Positions 9,067 to 19,161 are shown, counted from the stretch's first letter. The stretch: DNA of 64,000 nt from Achromobacter kerstersii (GCF_902859595.1 NZ_CADIJQ010000009.1:228269-292268); one strand, 5' to 3'. A program made the numbers and translations. The notes: generated by a model from the sequence alone, not told the origin.

Positions 9067-12042
9067 TTAGCGAATAATGCCGGTATTCTTTCCCGCGACC
9101 ACGCCATGCGTCTGGCCCAGCAACCATGTGTACCAATGCGTTTTGATGCGGCCTGCGGCGCTAGACCTTTCAATCAGTCCTTGATTCAATCCGGCGATGC
9201 CTCCAATCGTTGTGTGGTGAGCGCCTTCCAGGGTTCCACGCGCAGTGGCGTTGAAGATAAATCCATTGCGCGCGTTCACGCCAGCGATGCCGCCGATACG
9301 GCTTTGATCATGGCCCCACACTGCACCAGACGCGACAGCCGAATCTATTCTGCCATTATTGGTGCCTACCAATCCTCCGACGGACGAATGCTTGTAGGCG
9401 GTGACATTGCCGTTTGCGCGCACGCGTTGCAGCCTTCCATCGTTGGTGCCGACCAGGCCGCCGGCCGATGCGTTGTGGCCGGTCTCGACAGAAGCATGTG
9501 ATTCGGAGTCTCTGATGACGCCGCTGTTGTAGCCGACCAGACCGCCGATTTGTGCGCCCTTCTGGCTCTTGCGCGCGTCGACCCGTCCGGTGGAGTGGCC
9601 TTCCTCGATCAGGCTATCGCTTCCGACGTTCGCGCCCACCAGTCCGCCGACGTTATGGCCTTCCCAATCTGCGACTTTTCCATTGGATCTGACGTTGAGC
9701 AGTTCGCCTCGATCATTATTGCTGCCCACCGCTCCGCCCGTGTTGCCGGCGCCAAAGGCTTCGACGGTGTTGCTCGCGATCGCGTGGTAAATCGCGCCGC
9801 CGTTGTTGGCCCCTACCAGGCCGCCGGTGTTGCCGAGTTTGCCGCCCTGGACAAGACCGCCAGCCTGTGAGGACTCAATGAAGCTGTCGGTGTGGTTGCC
9901 AACCAAGCCGCCCACATTAATGCCAACACTGCGGGTTGCCGTCTTACCCGTGGCGGACGAATGGTGGACAGACCCACGGTTGTTGACCCCTACCAGCCCT
10001 CCCATGCCGCCTGTCGAACTGCGCTGCATGTCGCCGGATACGGTAGCGGTCGACGCACTGTTCCGAATGGTCCCGCGGCCCGTAGCACCCCCTTTGTTCT
10101 CGCCCACCAGACCGCCTGCGGCTCGGGTATGACCGTTGCTTCGTACGTTGCCCGACACCGTGGCGCGTTGAATGATGGCGCCCTCGTTGGTGCCGACCAG
10201 ACCACCGATGACATTTTCGCGATTGGCGGAACCCTCTACCACCGTGCTCCAGGATTTGACGTTGTAGATGTCTCCGGTATTCAAGCCCACCAGCGATCCT
10301 ATCGACATCGCTGCCAGACTATCGCGCGCCCCGCTGACCGTCACGGACTTCAGAACGGTGTTGCGGACCACGCCGGAGGACGCCGCGAATAGTCCAAGAT
10401 TGGCGCCGCTGCCCTTTATCGAGAGGTTCTCTATCGTGTGGCCCAGACCATCGAACGTGCCTGAGAATGTGCCGCTTTCGCCGCCGATGGCTTGAAAATT
10501 GGCCTTGGCCCCCATGCTGTTGCCCAATACATAATGACCGTCCAGGCGCTTGTTAATCGCCTGCAACTGGGACACGTTTTGGATCACGGTGTGCTCCCGG
10601 CCATTGGCGCTGAACGTCGTCCCCGCGCCGGACAGCATCACGGTCGCGCCATCCGCTATCTCGTAGCCGTTCAAGGTGTTGATCGTCATCCTGCTCTTGG
10701 CGCCTGTGACGCCCAGAGAGCCATTGATGAACGCGCCAGCCCCTGCGCTCACGGACATATGGACATTCGCGCCCGAGCCGCGCACGTTGCTATTGATGTT
10801 GGCGTTTTGGTTGGTGTGCAGACTCAAAGCATTGGAGCTGGCCCAGGAGACTGGGCCATTGATCGAAAGATCGCCGTCGACGGCGGTCAACGCAACTGCC
10901 GTGGTGGCAAGGTTCTGGCTGAGCGTGTTGCTGTGTATCGTCAGGCCCTCGGTGTTAGCGCCTACCGTGTTGACCTTCACGATGTTGCTGTCGATGTTCC
11001 AGATGCCGCTCTTGCCCTTGTTTGCACGGGTATCCGTCTGGGTGGACTGCTGGACGCGCACTTCACTTCCCCGGGTGGTAACGGCGCCGCCGTCTCCTTG
11101 GCCGCCCAGCGCCGCAGCGCTCATCGTGCCAGCGACCCGTACCAAGCCTTGTGCGCCACCATCCAACACGATCCTGCCCGCCTTGCCGGACAGGGTGTTG
11201 GCTTCGATGATGCCTACGCTGTTGATGACCGTTCTTAACGTGGCGTTCGCGGCGTCGGCTTTGATCAGCACCTGGCCGCCGTTCGCCTGCAGCAGATGGC
11301 CATTACTGGCTATGGCGGCGACGGTGGCGCGGTCGATCTGCAGATCCAGGAGTTGGTTGTCCTGGAAAGTCAGCGTGAAGGCTTCGCCCGCGGCCAGAGC
11401 GATGGTGCCCAACTCCGCACGGATGACGCCTTCGTTACTGACGTTCGCTCCGAGCAATGCAACGCCGCCCCCGCCGCTAGCGGTAATGGCGCCATAGTTT
11501 TCGACCACCGATGCACTGTCGCCGGAAAAGACGTAATGGCTGCCGATAAAATCGGCATCCTGAATAGGTTGCGTCGATGCGACGAGGCCGCCCACGTTGA
11601 CTTCTGCCCCGTGCTTGAAAATCACGCCGCTCGGGTTGATCAGGAAGACCCGGCCATTGGCCTCGAGCTTGCCGTTGATCTCGGTGTGCAGGAAGCTGGT
11701 GACTTTATTCAATGCCGCGGACGTGCTGCTGGGCTGCTCGAACCTGACGGTATTCCCGGCGCTGATGTCAAACGAGGTCCAGTCCGCGATGATCTTTTCG
11801 CTGTTCTGCTGGATGACCATCTGTCCGGCGTCGGTAGTAATCGTGGCGTCGCCATGCGTGATGGTGCCGCCTGTCGGTAACGCTTGCGCGCAAAAGTGGG
11901 TGCTCAGGCCGAGCAGCGCAATGGCCGCTGCGGCGGCACGGGCGCCCGATTGAGTGGACTTGCCCCGACGGCGCGCGCACTCGCTGGCGGCGATCCAGGC
12001 GCGTCGCGATTCGCTCCACACTAATGCATAGGTCTTGTTCAA
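9067..12042 (-). CDS. TpsA exoprotein, FHA-like N-terminal domain with GLUG repeats
   Basis: A 991-residue two-partner-secretion passenger. I place the start at TTG 12042, after GGAGAG, because it opens exactly on an extended signal peptide (NKTYALVWSESRRAW). The TPS domain follows the signal peptide (ALPTGGTITHGDATI, NKVTSFLHTEINGKLEANG, INPSGVIF), as in filamentous haemagglutinin. The last third is a series of GLUG motifs of the form GGLVGxNxG, which build a beta-helix. No C-terminal toxin domain is seen, so it is more likely a surface adhesin than a contact-dependent toxin. It is short for the family. The transporter gene lies 80 bases upstream on the same strand. Confidence 0.88.
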   Translation of the reverse strand: MNKTYALVWSESRRAWIAASECARRRGKSTQSGARAAAAAIALLGLSTHFCAQALPTGGTITHGDATITTDAGQMVIQQNSEKIIADWTSFDISAGNTVRFEQPSSTSAALNKVTSFLHTEINGKLEANGRVFLINPSGVIFKHGAEVNVGGLVASTQPIQDADFIGSHYVFSGDSASVVENYGAITASGGGGVALLGANVSNEGVIRAELGTIALAAGEAFTLTFQDNQLLDLQIDRATVAAIASNGHLLQANGGQVLIKADAANATLRTVINSVGIIEANTLSGKAGRIVLDGGAQGLVRVAGTMSAAALGGQGDGGAVTTRGSEVRVQQSTQTDTRANKGKSGIWNIDSNIVKVNTVGANTEGLTIHSNTLSQNLATTAVALTAVDGDLSINGPVSWASSNALSLHTNQNANINSNVRGSGANVHMSVSAGAGAFINGSLGVTGAKSRMTINTLNGYEIADGATVMLSGAGTTFSANGREHTVIQNVSQLQAINKRLDGHYVLGNSMGAKANFQAIGGESGTFSGTFDGLGHTIENLSIKGSGANLGLFAASSGVVRNTVLKSVTVSGARDSLAAMSIGSLVGLNTGDIYNVKSWSTVVEGSANRENVIGGLVGTNEGAIIQRATVSGNVRSNGHTRAAGGLVGENKGGATGRGTIRNSASTATVSGDMQRSSTGGMGGLVGVNNRGSVHHSSATGKTATRSVGINVGGLVGNHTDSFIESSQAGGLVQGGKLGNTGGLVGANNGGAIYHAIASNTVEAFGAGNTGGAVGSNNDRGELLNVRSNGKVADWEGHNVGGLVGANVGSDSLIEEGHSTGRVDARKSQKGAQIGGLVGYNSGVIRDSESHASVETGHNASAGGLVGTNDGRLQRVRANGNVTAYKHSSVGGLVGTNNGRIDSAVASGAVWGHDQSRIGGIAGVNARNGFIFNATARGTLEGAHHTTIGGIAGLNQGLIERSSAAGRIKTHWYTWLLGQTHGVVAGKNTGIIR

Positions 12043-12122
12043 AGCTCTCTCCAGGGATGGATGGGTGCCCTTAACGCCTGCGGCATTGGCCCAGGACGAT
12101 GCAACAAGGGCGGTGTCTACGC

Positions 12123-13871
12123 TTAGAAATACCGGGTGGCTTGCACCCAGAAGCGTGGCTCTTGATCCGTCGCGGTGCGTGGCATGCTTTGCTGCAAGGG
12201 CCAGGCGGCGCTGACGTTGATCAAATGGGTGGGCGCGGCATGCGCAATGCTGACGCCAAAGGCGGTCAGGAAATGGCGGTTGCGTTCGTCCGTCCAGCTG
12301 CGCTTGCTGGCCTGCACCGAACCGGTGTCGATGAAGGCCGATAGCTGCAAGCCCGGCAGGGGCAGATAACGCAGCTCGCCCGAGGCCTGCCAGCCTTGGT
12401 CGCCGCTGGCCGCGCCGGGCGCGAATGCGCGCACGCCGTACGGCCCGCCCAGGCTGAATTTTTCCGAACTGTTCAGGTTCTTGCTGGACCACTGCGCACG
12501 TAGGCGGCCATAGAACTGCACGGGACCCGCTACGTGCTGCAAGCGGCCCAGGCTGGCATTGACCACGCCGAACCCGCCGCCCGCGTGCTTGAAGCGCCGG
12601 TCTTCATCGCGCAGCGCCGTATCGCCAAAGCGCAAGTTGCCCCGGGAAAAACTCAGATAGGCGGCGTTGCGCCCGCCGCCCAGGATGTGGTCGCGGGCGC
12701 TGGCGTTCAGCGCGGCCGTCCACAAGCCGACGCGATGCGCGCGCGTGTAGTCCACGGCGTCGTAGTCGTCTTGCAAGCGCTTGTGTTCGTATTGCAGAGT
12801 GGCCTGCACGGTGGCATCGCGGCTGCGCAACAGGGTTTGCCTGATGTAAACGTTTGCCGTGTCGGCGCGCCCATGCGCTTCCAGGTAGTTGAATTCCCGG
12901 CCCAATTCATAACGCATGGCCGACATGCCGGCGCCCACGCGCGTGGACCAGGGGCCTAGCGGCAGGGAGTAGTCGACGTGGTAGTAGCGTTGTTGGCGGT
13001 CGCTTGAGAGCAGGCGCACATCGAGCTGGTCGCCCAGCGTCAAGGGGCTGTTGATGTTGGCCGCTGCGCTCAGCCGGTATTCCCCGGTGTAGGCGCCGCC
13101 GTAGTTGTCGGCGTCAACGCTGCCGGAAATCCAGGGGCCCGAGTCCGCATTGACGAGCAGGTCGGTGGCCCCCGTCGCCGAGCCTGCGCGCAAAGTGCCT
13201 TTGGCGGTGACGCCCGGGATATCGTTCAACGCGAGCAGCGCACGGTCGAGCTCGGCGCCATGTACCGCATCGCCGCTATGCAACGCATCAAGGGCGGGTT
13301 GCAGCACGTGGTTGCGGGTGCGTGAGGCATTGTTCAGAACGACCTGCCCATACACCCCTTCCAGCACGCTGATCCGCACGATGCCGTTCTGAATTTCCTG
13401 CGCGGGCAGGTAGGCGCGCGCCAGCGGATAACCGCCGCGCTGATAGTGGGCCGTGAGGCGCGCGGCGGCGCTGCGCAGGCCGTTGAGGTCTTGCTCGGAG
13501 CCGACCAGGTCGGCCAGCAACGCCTGCAATGCGGCGCTGTCGTAAACGCGGTTGCCGTCCAGTTGGAAGCCCTGCACCCTGATGGTGGCAAGGGGGGCGG
13601 CGTTGTCGGCAGCAGGGCTTGCGGGTGCGCCGGGTTCACGCAGGTCGAGCGCCGGCGCGGGGGCGGCGGGCGGCGGGGTGGGGATGGTGGATTCCAGATC
13701 CCGGATAGAGCGGCCGGCGTCGGGTACCTGCGCCCAGGCGGGTTGGGCAAAGAGCAGCGCCAGGCAGGCGGCCCGGTTGGGCGTGATGCGGAAGTGTCGA
13801 AAGAGCGTGTGGGACGTCTTGGCGAGCGCCATGCAGCGGGCGCCGCCGTGTCGTAGGGTCATCAGGGTCAT
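12123..13871 (-). CDS. TpsB outer-membrane transporter (FhaC/ShlB family)
   Basis: About 582 residues. After a signal segment (ACLALLFAQPAWAQ) and a proline-rich linker come two POTRA domains (TIRVQGFQLDGNRVYD, and a second after NGIVRISVLEGVYG), then the 16-strand barrel with the conserved FhaC motifs around SLGGPYGVRAF and a terminal aromatic residue (WVQATRYF). It exports the adjacent TpsA protein, recognising its TPS domain. Starts at 13871, 13862 and 13832 are all possible; none has a good ribosome site. Order tpsB then tpsA on one strand indicates an operon. Confidence 0.93.
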   Translation of the reverse strand: MTLMTLRHGGARCMALAKTSHTLFRHFRITPNRAACLALLFAQPAWAQVPDAGRSIRDLESTIPTPPPAAPAPALDLREPGAPASPAADNAAPLATIRVQGFQLDGNRVYDSAALQALLADLVGSEQDLNGLRSAAARLTAHYQRGGYPLARAYLPAQEIQNGIVRISVLEGVYGQVVLNNASRTRNHVLQPALDALHSGDAVHGAELDRALLALNDIPGVTAKGTLRAGSATGATDLLVNADSGPWISGSVDADNYGGAYTGEYRLSAAANINSPLTLGDQLDVRLLSSDRQQRYYHVDYSLPLGPWSTRVGAGMSAMRYELGREFNYLEAHGRADTANVYIRQTLLRSRDATVQATLQYEHKRLQDDYDAVDYTRAHRVGLWTAALNASARDHILGGGRNAAYLSFSRGNLRFGDTALRDEDRRFKHAGGGFGVVNASLGRLQHVAGPVQFYGRLRAQWSSKNLNSSEKFSLGGPYGVRAFAPGAASGDQGWQASGELRYLPLPGLQLSAFIDTGSVQASKRSWTDERNRHFLTAFGVSIAHAAPTHLINVSAAWPLQQSMPRTATDQEPRFWVQATRYF

Positions 13872-14129
13872 CCGTATGGGACGCTGGCGTCGCAGACGTG
13901 AACGCGGTGCGAATGGGCGTCAGAGGCGTGGCGTGGACGCGAAAAATCAGGTCACGCGATGCAAGCGGCCAATATACGGAGCGGGCAGGAATCAAGCCCT
14001 ATGAAGAGTACGAATTCCGCGGTTGACGATTCCGATTCGTGTCCGAGGTGTGCCCGGGGTTTGTCCGAGCAGGGGCCGAGCTGTGCCCTAGCGGTGTCGG
14101 GAACGTGTCCGACACCTGAATCGCGGCGT

Positions 14130-14630
14130 TCAGGGCGGCGGCCCGTCGGCTTCTTGCGCCATGCGCTCGCAGGACTCGCCGAACTCGCGCATGGCGTCTT
14201 CCATGTTATGAACGCAGCGGGTCAGCGTAAAGGGTGAGGCCTTGGAATCAATGCAGGCGGCCCCGAGCGCGGTACAGTGCGCAACGAGTTGCGTGTCGCC
14301 CATCATTTGTGCGGCGCCTTTGATGCGGTGCGCCAGTTGGCGCAACGCCAGGCGGTCGCCGTTGTCATGCAGCCGGCGCAACTGCTGCTTGTCGACGTCG
14401 TTGGCTTTGACGAATGCGCTGGCCAGCGTGCGGATGCGAGCGGGGTCGGCCGCGGTCAAGTCGCTGATCATGCGCACGCGTTGTTCATGGCGGCGTTCGC
14501 GGTCTTCGGGCCGAGGGGGCAGCACAAGCGCCGTCACGTCAGGTGAGGCCATGTTTTGGTCTTGGTCTAGGGCGAGTGCGGTGGGTCTGGAGGGGGAAGT
14601 CCCGGCTTCCAATGGGTCTTTTTCTTTCAT
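14130..14630 (-). CDS. Free-standing Hpt phosphotransfer protein
   Basis: A 166-residue protein whose C-terminal half is an Hpt domain: four-helix pattern with the phospho-acceptor histidine at about residue 101 in LAHRIKGAAQMMG. The N-terminal 45 residues are low in structure. No kinase or receiver domain is attached. It resembles the Hpt end of BvgS/EvgS-type kinases. It is transcribed away from a response regulator gene about 330 bases off, so the two may belong to one phosphorelay with a kinase elsewhere; that pairing is inferred from position. Confidence 0.85.
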   Translation of the reverse strand: MKEKDPLEAGTSPSRPTALALDQDQNMASPDVTALVLPPRPEDRERRHEQRVRMISDLTAADPARIRTLASAFVKANDVDKQQLRRLHDNGDRLALRQLAHRIKGAAQMMGDTQLVAHCTALGAACIDSKASPFTLTRCVHNMEDAMREFGESCERMAQEADGPPP

Positions 14631-14964
14631 GGGCCTGGCTAGCGTCCTGAGTGCCGGTACGCGGGATCAGACAATATGCGCCAAAAGAGAGGCGTCGTCT
14701 GTGGGATTGGTCTGAGGCGTATTAGGATTACGTCTGACTCATGCGCGGCAACGGTACGAAACTGGCACTTTCGTATTCTTCCTATTTGTTTATTAGGTGT
14801 ACGGCAGCACTATATCGGTCTATCGCTCTAGTGGTTTGACACCGACGAAGCACCCATGAGTATCATCCGATAAATGAGAAACCTCGTTTTCGCCGATCGT
14901 CGACATTGCGCGAGAACGAGAATGTTGCCCGGGGAGTCCCAATGTGGAAGAGGGGAATGCAACA
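14631..14964. promoter_or_regulatory. Divergent intergenic region between Hpt and response regulator genes
   Basis: 334 bases, clearly more AT-rich than the flanking genes, that must hold both promoters. I see no gene and no repeat strong enough to call an operator. Confidence 0.4.
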
Positions 14965-15666
14965 ATGTCGTCCCGATATATTCGTGTCATCGTCGCAGAC
15001 GACCATCCCGCCGTTGCGCTGGGCGTCAGTTATGAATTGGGTCTTGATCCCGCCATCGATGTCATCGGCTGCGCGGAAAATTCCACCGACCTGATTGCGC
15101 GGCTGGAAACTCAGCATTGCGACGTAGTGGTTTCCGATTACACCATGCCAGGTGGAAAGTACGGCGACGGCCTGGGCCTGATTGCGCTATTGCGCCGGCG
15201 CTATCCTGCCTTGCGCGTGGCGGTGTTGACCATGATCGACAACCCCACGCTGATCCGCGCCTTGCTGGCGTATGAAAATCTGTGCGTGCTCAGCAAGTCG
15301 GATTCGACGAGCCACATCATTAATGCGGTGCACGCCATGTACCAGGGCCGCACCTATTATTCGCCCACGATCAAGGACATGATCGTGAATCAGGCGTTTG
15401 CATTGGGGCGCGCGCGCCTGACCAAGCGCGAAGCCGAAATCGTGCGGTTGTTTTGCGCCGGCGCCACCGTGACCGAAATATCTCAGATGTCGCATCGCAG
15501 CGTGCAGACGGTCAGTTCGCAAAAGCGTAGCGCCATGCGCAAGCTGGGAATCGAACGCGACGCCGACTTGATCAAGTACGGCGCCGACGCGGCGCAAATC
15601 CAGGCGGGCGATGGCGGGCTGTCGATGATCCCGCGCATGGACGAGCGCGTCTGGAACCGCGTTTGA
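14965..15666 (+). CDS. NarL/FixJ-family response regulator, RcsB-like
   Basis: 233 residues from ATG 14965, chosen because AGAGGGG lies nine bases upstream; a GTG at 14944 would add seven residues. The receiver domain has the acidic pair D12-D13, the phospho-acceptor D58 in VVVSDYTMPGG, the conserved threonine in VLTMIDN and the lysine in LSKSDS. The C-terminal LuxR-type helix-turn-helix reads LTKREAEIVRLFCAG and continues to VQTVSSQKRSAMRKLG. Insertion of GGKYGDG after the phospho-site is a feature of RcsB/BvgA-like regulators. No sensor kinase is adjacent; the divergent Hpt protein is a plausible phosphodonor. Confidence 0.9.
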   Translation: MSSRYIRVIVADDHPAVALGVSYELGLDPAIDVIGCAENSTDLIARLETQHCDVVVSDYTMPGGKYGDGLGLIALLRRRYPALRVAVLTMIDNPTLIRALLAYENLCVLSKSDSTSHIINAVHAMYQGRTYYSPTIKDMIVNQAFALGRARLTKREAEIVRLFCAGATVTEISQMSHRSVQTVSSQKRSAMRKLGIERDADLIKYGADAAQIQAGDGGLSMIPRMDERVWNRV

Positions 15667-15679
15667 CCGCCCGGATGGC

Positions 15680-17275
15680 TTAGAAGCCCACCGCCTGGCC
15701 GTCGCGGCGCGAGTCCGACGCCGCCACATAACCACCCTGCGGCAAACGGCAAATCAATTGCGCCGAGCCAAATTCCAGGCTGTCGGCAGGCGCCACGGCC
15801 ACGTTGTGGCCGCGTGCGCGCAGCGCCTCGACCACATCCGCCGGCAGGTGCGATTCCACATTCACGACCGGGCCCTTTTCCACTCGGAAGCGCGGCGCGT
15901 CGCTCATCGCCTGCGGGTTCTGGCCAAACGCGGCCAGCCGCGTGACCATTTGCAGATGGCCTTGCGCCTGCATGGACCCGCCCATCACACCGAACGACAT
16001 CAGCGGTTCACCGCCACGCGTGACGAACGCGGGGATGATCGTGTGCATGGGTTTCTTGCGCGGCGCGACCTGGTTGGCGTGGCCGGGTGTGAGCACGAAG
16101 TTCAGGCCACGGTTGTGCAGGCTGATGCCGGTGTCAGGCACCACGACGCCGGAGCCAAAGCCGTGATAGTTCGATTGAATGAACGACACCATGGTGCCGC
16201 TGGCATCGGCCGCGGTCAGGTAGACGGTGCCGCCCGTGGCGGGCGTGCCCGCGGTGGGGACGCTGGCGCGGTCCATGGAAATCAGACGCGCGCGCTCGGC
16301 CAGATAGGCGCGGTCGAGCAGGGCGCGGGCATCGGTGCGCATGTGGCGCGGGTCGGCGACGTGATGGTGCAGGTCGGCGAACGCCAGCTTCATGGCTTCG
16401 ATGCTGACGTGGTAGTAGTCGGCGCTGTCGCGGCCCATGCCTTCCAGGTCGAACTGTTCCAACATGCCCAGCGCCATCAACGCGGAAATGCCCTGGCCGT
16501 TTGGCGGGATTTCATGCAGCTCGACATCGCGGAACGATTGCGAGATGGGCGCGACCCATTCCGGGCGGTGCTCGGCCAAGTCCGTGGCGCTGAGCGCGCC
16601 GCCCGTCTGGCGGGCGAAGTCGGTGATCTTGCGGGCGAGTTCGCCGCGGTAGAAGCTTTCGCCGCCGGTTTCGGCGATGTCGCGCAGCGTCTTGGCCTGC
16701 GCCGGAAAGCGCCACCATTCGCCAGCTTGCGGGGCGCGGCCCTGCGGCAGGAACGCGTCGGCAAAGCCGGGTTCGTGAGCCAGCTTGGGCGCTTGCGTGG
16801 CCCATTGGCGCGCAATGGTGGGCGATGCCGCGAAGCCTTCTTCGGCGTAGGCGATGGCGGGTTCGAACAGCTTGGCGAAGGGCAGCTTGCCAAAGCGTTC
16901 CGACAAGGCCTTCCAGCCTGCCACTTGGCCCGGCACGGTGACGGTGCCCCAGCCGGTGCCGGGCATGGCGTCGCGGCCGTTGAAGAATTCGGGGGTCCAT
17001 GCGGCCGGCGCACAGCCGCTGGAGTTCAAGCCATGCAGGCGGCCGTCATGCCAGACAAGCGCGAACATGTCGCCGCCGATCCCGTTCATGACGGGCTCGA
17101 CAACGGTCAGAGCAATCGCGGTGGCAATGGCGCTATCAACGGCATTGCCACCGGCCAGCAGCATGCGTAGCCCCGCCTGCGCCGCCAGCGGCTGGCTGGT
17201 CGCGACCGCGTTGGCGGCCAGGACCGGCATTTTTCGGGAAGCGTACGGAAAAGACCAATCGAAGGAGGAGGACAT
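15680..17275 (-). CDS. Gamma-glutamyltransferase-family Ntn hydrolase
   Basis: A 531-residue proenzyme of the GGT family. The autocatalytic cleavage and nucleophile threonine is T350 (GGTVYLT), followed by the family motif FGSGVVVPDTGISLHNRG, which contributes the substrate pocket, and by the glycine-rich stretch with FGVMGGSMQAQGH. The N-terminal subunit motif GGNAVDSAIATAIAL is present. No signal peptide is visible, unlike periplasmic GGT, so it probably acts in the cytoplasm like oxamate or N-acyl amide hydrolases of this family. It lies 25 bases after a solute-receptor gene, suggesting that it processes the imported compound. Confidence 0.9.
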   Translation of the reverse strand: MSSSFDWSFPYASRKMPVLAANAVATSQPLAAQAGLRMLLAGGNAVDSAIATAIALTVVEPVMNGIGGDMFALVWHDGRLHGLNSSGCAPAAWTPEFFNGRDAMPGTGWGTVTVPGQVAGWKALSERFGKLPFAKLFEPAIAYAEEGFAASPTIARQWATQAPKLAHEPGFADAFLPQGRAPQAGEWWRFPAQAKTLRDIAETGGESFYRGELARKITDFARQTGGALSATDLAEHRPEWVAPISQSFRDVELHEIPPNGQGISALMALGMLEQFDLEGMGRDSADYYHVSIEAMKLAFADLHHHVADPRHMRTDARALLDRAYLAERARLISMDRASVPTAGTPATGGTVYLTAADASGTMVSFIQSNYHGFGSGVVVPDTGISLHNRGLNFVLTPGHANQVAPRKKPMHTIIPAFVTRGGEPLMSFGVMGGSMQAQGHLQMVTRLAAFGQNPQAMSDAPRFRVEKGPVVNVESHLPADVVEALRARGHNVAVAPADSLEFGSAQLICRLPQGGYVAASDSRRDGQAVGF

Positions 17276-17300
17276 GGATGCTGGAAACTCGTGAATAGGA

Positions 17301-18287
17301 TTACTGCGGCGTGATGCCGGCTTGATCGATCAACTGCTTGGTGCGCGGAATTTCGGCCTTGATGAAGGCGGCGAATTCTTCGCGGCTGCCGCCACGGGGC
17401 TCGGCGCCTGCTTCGGCGAGCTTACCGCGCAATGCCGGGTCGGCCAGCACCTTGTTCACGGCGCGGTTGAGCTTGTCGAGGATCGGGGCCGGCGTGCCTT
17501 CAGGCGCGACCAGACCGTACCAAGGGGCGATGTCGTAGCCGGCGTAGCCTTGTTCGGCGATGGTGGGGATGTCCGGCGCCAGCGCCGAGCGCTGCGAGTT
17601 GGACATGCCCAGCGCCAGCAACGAACCGCTCTTGACCTGCGGCAGGCCGGTCATGATGGTGTCGAAGTACATGGACACCTGGCCCGACAGCAACGCCGGA
17701 ATGGCTTCGCCCGCGCCCTTGTACGGCACGTGCAGGATGTCGATGCCGGCAATGGACTTCAGCATTTCACCCGCCATGTGCGAGGTGGTGCCGGTGCCGA
17801 ACGAGGCATAGGTCAGCTTGCCCGGGTTGGCGCGCGCATAGGCGACCATTTCGGGCAGCGTCTTGAACGGCTGCTGCGGGTTGGCCAGCAGGATGTTGGG
17901 CGTGTAGGCCACCATCGACACCAGCGCGAAGGCGTCGGGGTCATAGGCCAGGCGTTTTTGCAGGAAGCGGTTCGTGACCACGGCGGCCGGGCCGCCCATC
18001 AACAGCGTGTAGCCGTCGGGCGCCGAACGCGCCACCGAGGCGCTGCCAATGGCGGCCGCCGCGCCCGGACGGGCTTCGACGACGAAAGGCTGGCCCAGTT
18101 CAGTCGCCAGCGCGGCGCCCAGCTGGCGCGAGATCAGATCGGTGGCGGAGCCGGCCTGGAAGGGCACGACGATACGCACGGGATGCTGCGGCCAATCGGT
18201 GGCCGGGGCGCCAGCTTGCGCACCGGCCTGGGCCGCGAAGGCCACGGCGGCTAGGCCCGCCAGCGTCCGGATAAGACGAAATTTCAT
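17301..18287 (-). CDS. Bug-family (TctC) periplasmic solute-binding protein
   Basis: A 328-residue secreted receptor. The ATG at 18287 has AGGGGA upstream and opens a signal peptide (MKFRLIRTLAGLAAVAFA, cleavage near AGAQA). The mature protein has the family's PVRIVVPFQAGSATDLISRQLG, the VEARPGAAAAIGSASVA segment that grips carboxylate ligands, and YGLVAPEGTPAPI. Bug proteins are strongly expanded in Bordetella and Achromobacter and bind small carboxylates or amides. Membrane partners are not encoded nearby, as is usual for orphan Bug receptors. It forms an operon with the GGT-family gene, under a divergent GntR regulator. Confidence 0.93.
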   Translation of the reverse strand: MKFRLIRTLAGLAAVAFAAQAGAQAGAPATDWPQHPVRIVVPFQAGSATDLISRQLGAALATELGQPFVVEARPGAAAAIGSASVARSAPDGYTLLMGGPAAVVTNRFLQKRLAYDPDAFALVSMVAYTPNILLANPQQPFKTLPEMVAYARANPGKLTYASFGTGTTSHMAGEMLKSIAGIDILHVPYKGAGEAIPALLSGQVSMYFDTIMTGLPQVKSGSLLALGMSNSQRSALAPDIPTIAEQGYAGYDIAPWYGLVAPEGTPAPILDKLNRAVNKVLADPALRGKLAEAGAEPRGGSREEFAAFIKAEIPRTKQLIDQAGITPQ

Positions 18288-18450
18288 GGGTTCCCCTGTT
18301 ATGAGGGCGCATGACAACGCCCTTCGGAGGGAATTAGACGGGACCGCGCGCCCTCGAACCATTGGTATTTGCATCCATGGATAACTGTATCCAGTTTGTG
18401 TTATTTTTGCGTTTATCTATCATTGCGGCTTTCCAAGCCCGGGGACGACG

Positions 18451-19107
18451 ATGCTGCAATTTCAAAAGACAGCGATCAGCGCCGAAGACGAGGCGTATCT
18501 GCATCTGCAACGCGAAATCCGGCTGGGCAACTATGCCCCGGGCCAGCGCCTGGTGCCGGATGTTGTCGCCACCGAGATCGGTACCAGCCGCATGCCCGTG
18601 CGCGCGGCGTTGCGCCGGTTGGCATCGGAAGGGCTGGTGGAAATTCGCGCGAACCGCAGTGCGGTCGTGCGCGGCTTGAATCAGCAGGAGATGCTGGAAG
18701 TGTTCGAGATGCGCTCGGTGCTGGAAGGGCTGGCCATGCGCAACGCCGTCCTGCACATGAACGCCGAGCACATCCGCCGCCTGTCGAACATGCTTGAGCA
18801 ACTGGACCAGGGCTCGGGCGAGGATCTCGACTGGACCACCGCGCACCGCGAGTTTCACGAATACCTGTGCAGCTTCTGTCAGCAGCCGCGCTTGCTGGGC
18901 CAGCTCTCGGAACTGCATTCCGTGGTGGAACCCTATATGCGCTTGTGGGCCGCCCAACCGGGCCGCGTGCTGCGCGTGCGCGAATCGCACCAGGAACTGA
19001 TCGACGCGTTAAAGACCCGCGACCCCGCGCGCTGCGAGGCCGCCATGCGCCAGCATGTGCTCAATACCGTGCCCGCCTTGCAAGCATTTCTGGAACAGGC
19101 GGGCTGA
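18451..19107 (+). CDS. GntR-family transcriptional regulator, FCD type
   Basis: A 218-residue regulator. The winged helix-turn-helix occupies about residues 8-75 (GQRLVPDVVATEIGTSRMP, RRLASEGLVEIRANR), and the C-terminal all-helical FCD ligand domain follows with EMRSVLEGLAMRNA and the metal-ligand region HREFHEYL, SHQELIDAL. It is divergent from the Bug/GGT operon with a short shared promoter region, so it most likely controls that operon in response to the imported compound or a product of it. Confidence 0.93.
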   Translation: MLQFQKTAISAEDEAYLHLQREIRLGNYAPGQRLVPDVVATEIGTSRMPVRAALRRLASEGLVEIRANRSAVVRGLNQQEMLEVFEMRSVLEGLAMRNAVLHMNAEHIRRLSNMLEQLDQGSGEDLDWTTAHREFHEYLCSFCQQPRLLGQLSELHSVVEPYMRLWAAQPGRVLRVRESHQELIDALKTRDPARCEAAMRQHVLNTVPALQAFLEQAG

Positions 19108-19161
19108 TTTCGCCGACGTCGGCTTTGACGTGGGCCGACTTCGATTCAGGCCGACTTCAAT

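Noticed and set aside
12043..12492. Upstream extension of the TpsA frame to 12492
   Set aside because: It overlaps the transporter gene and its peptide has no signal features; the TTG start at 12042 opens exactly on the extended signal peptide.
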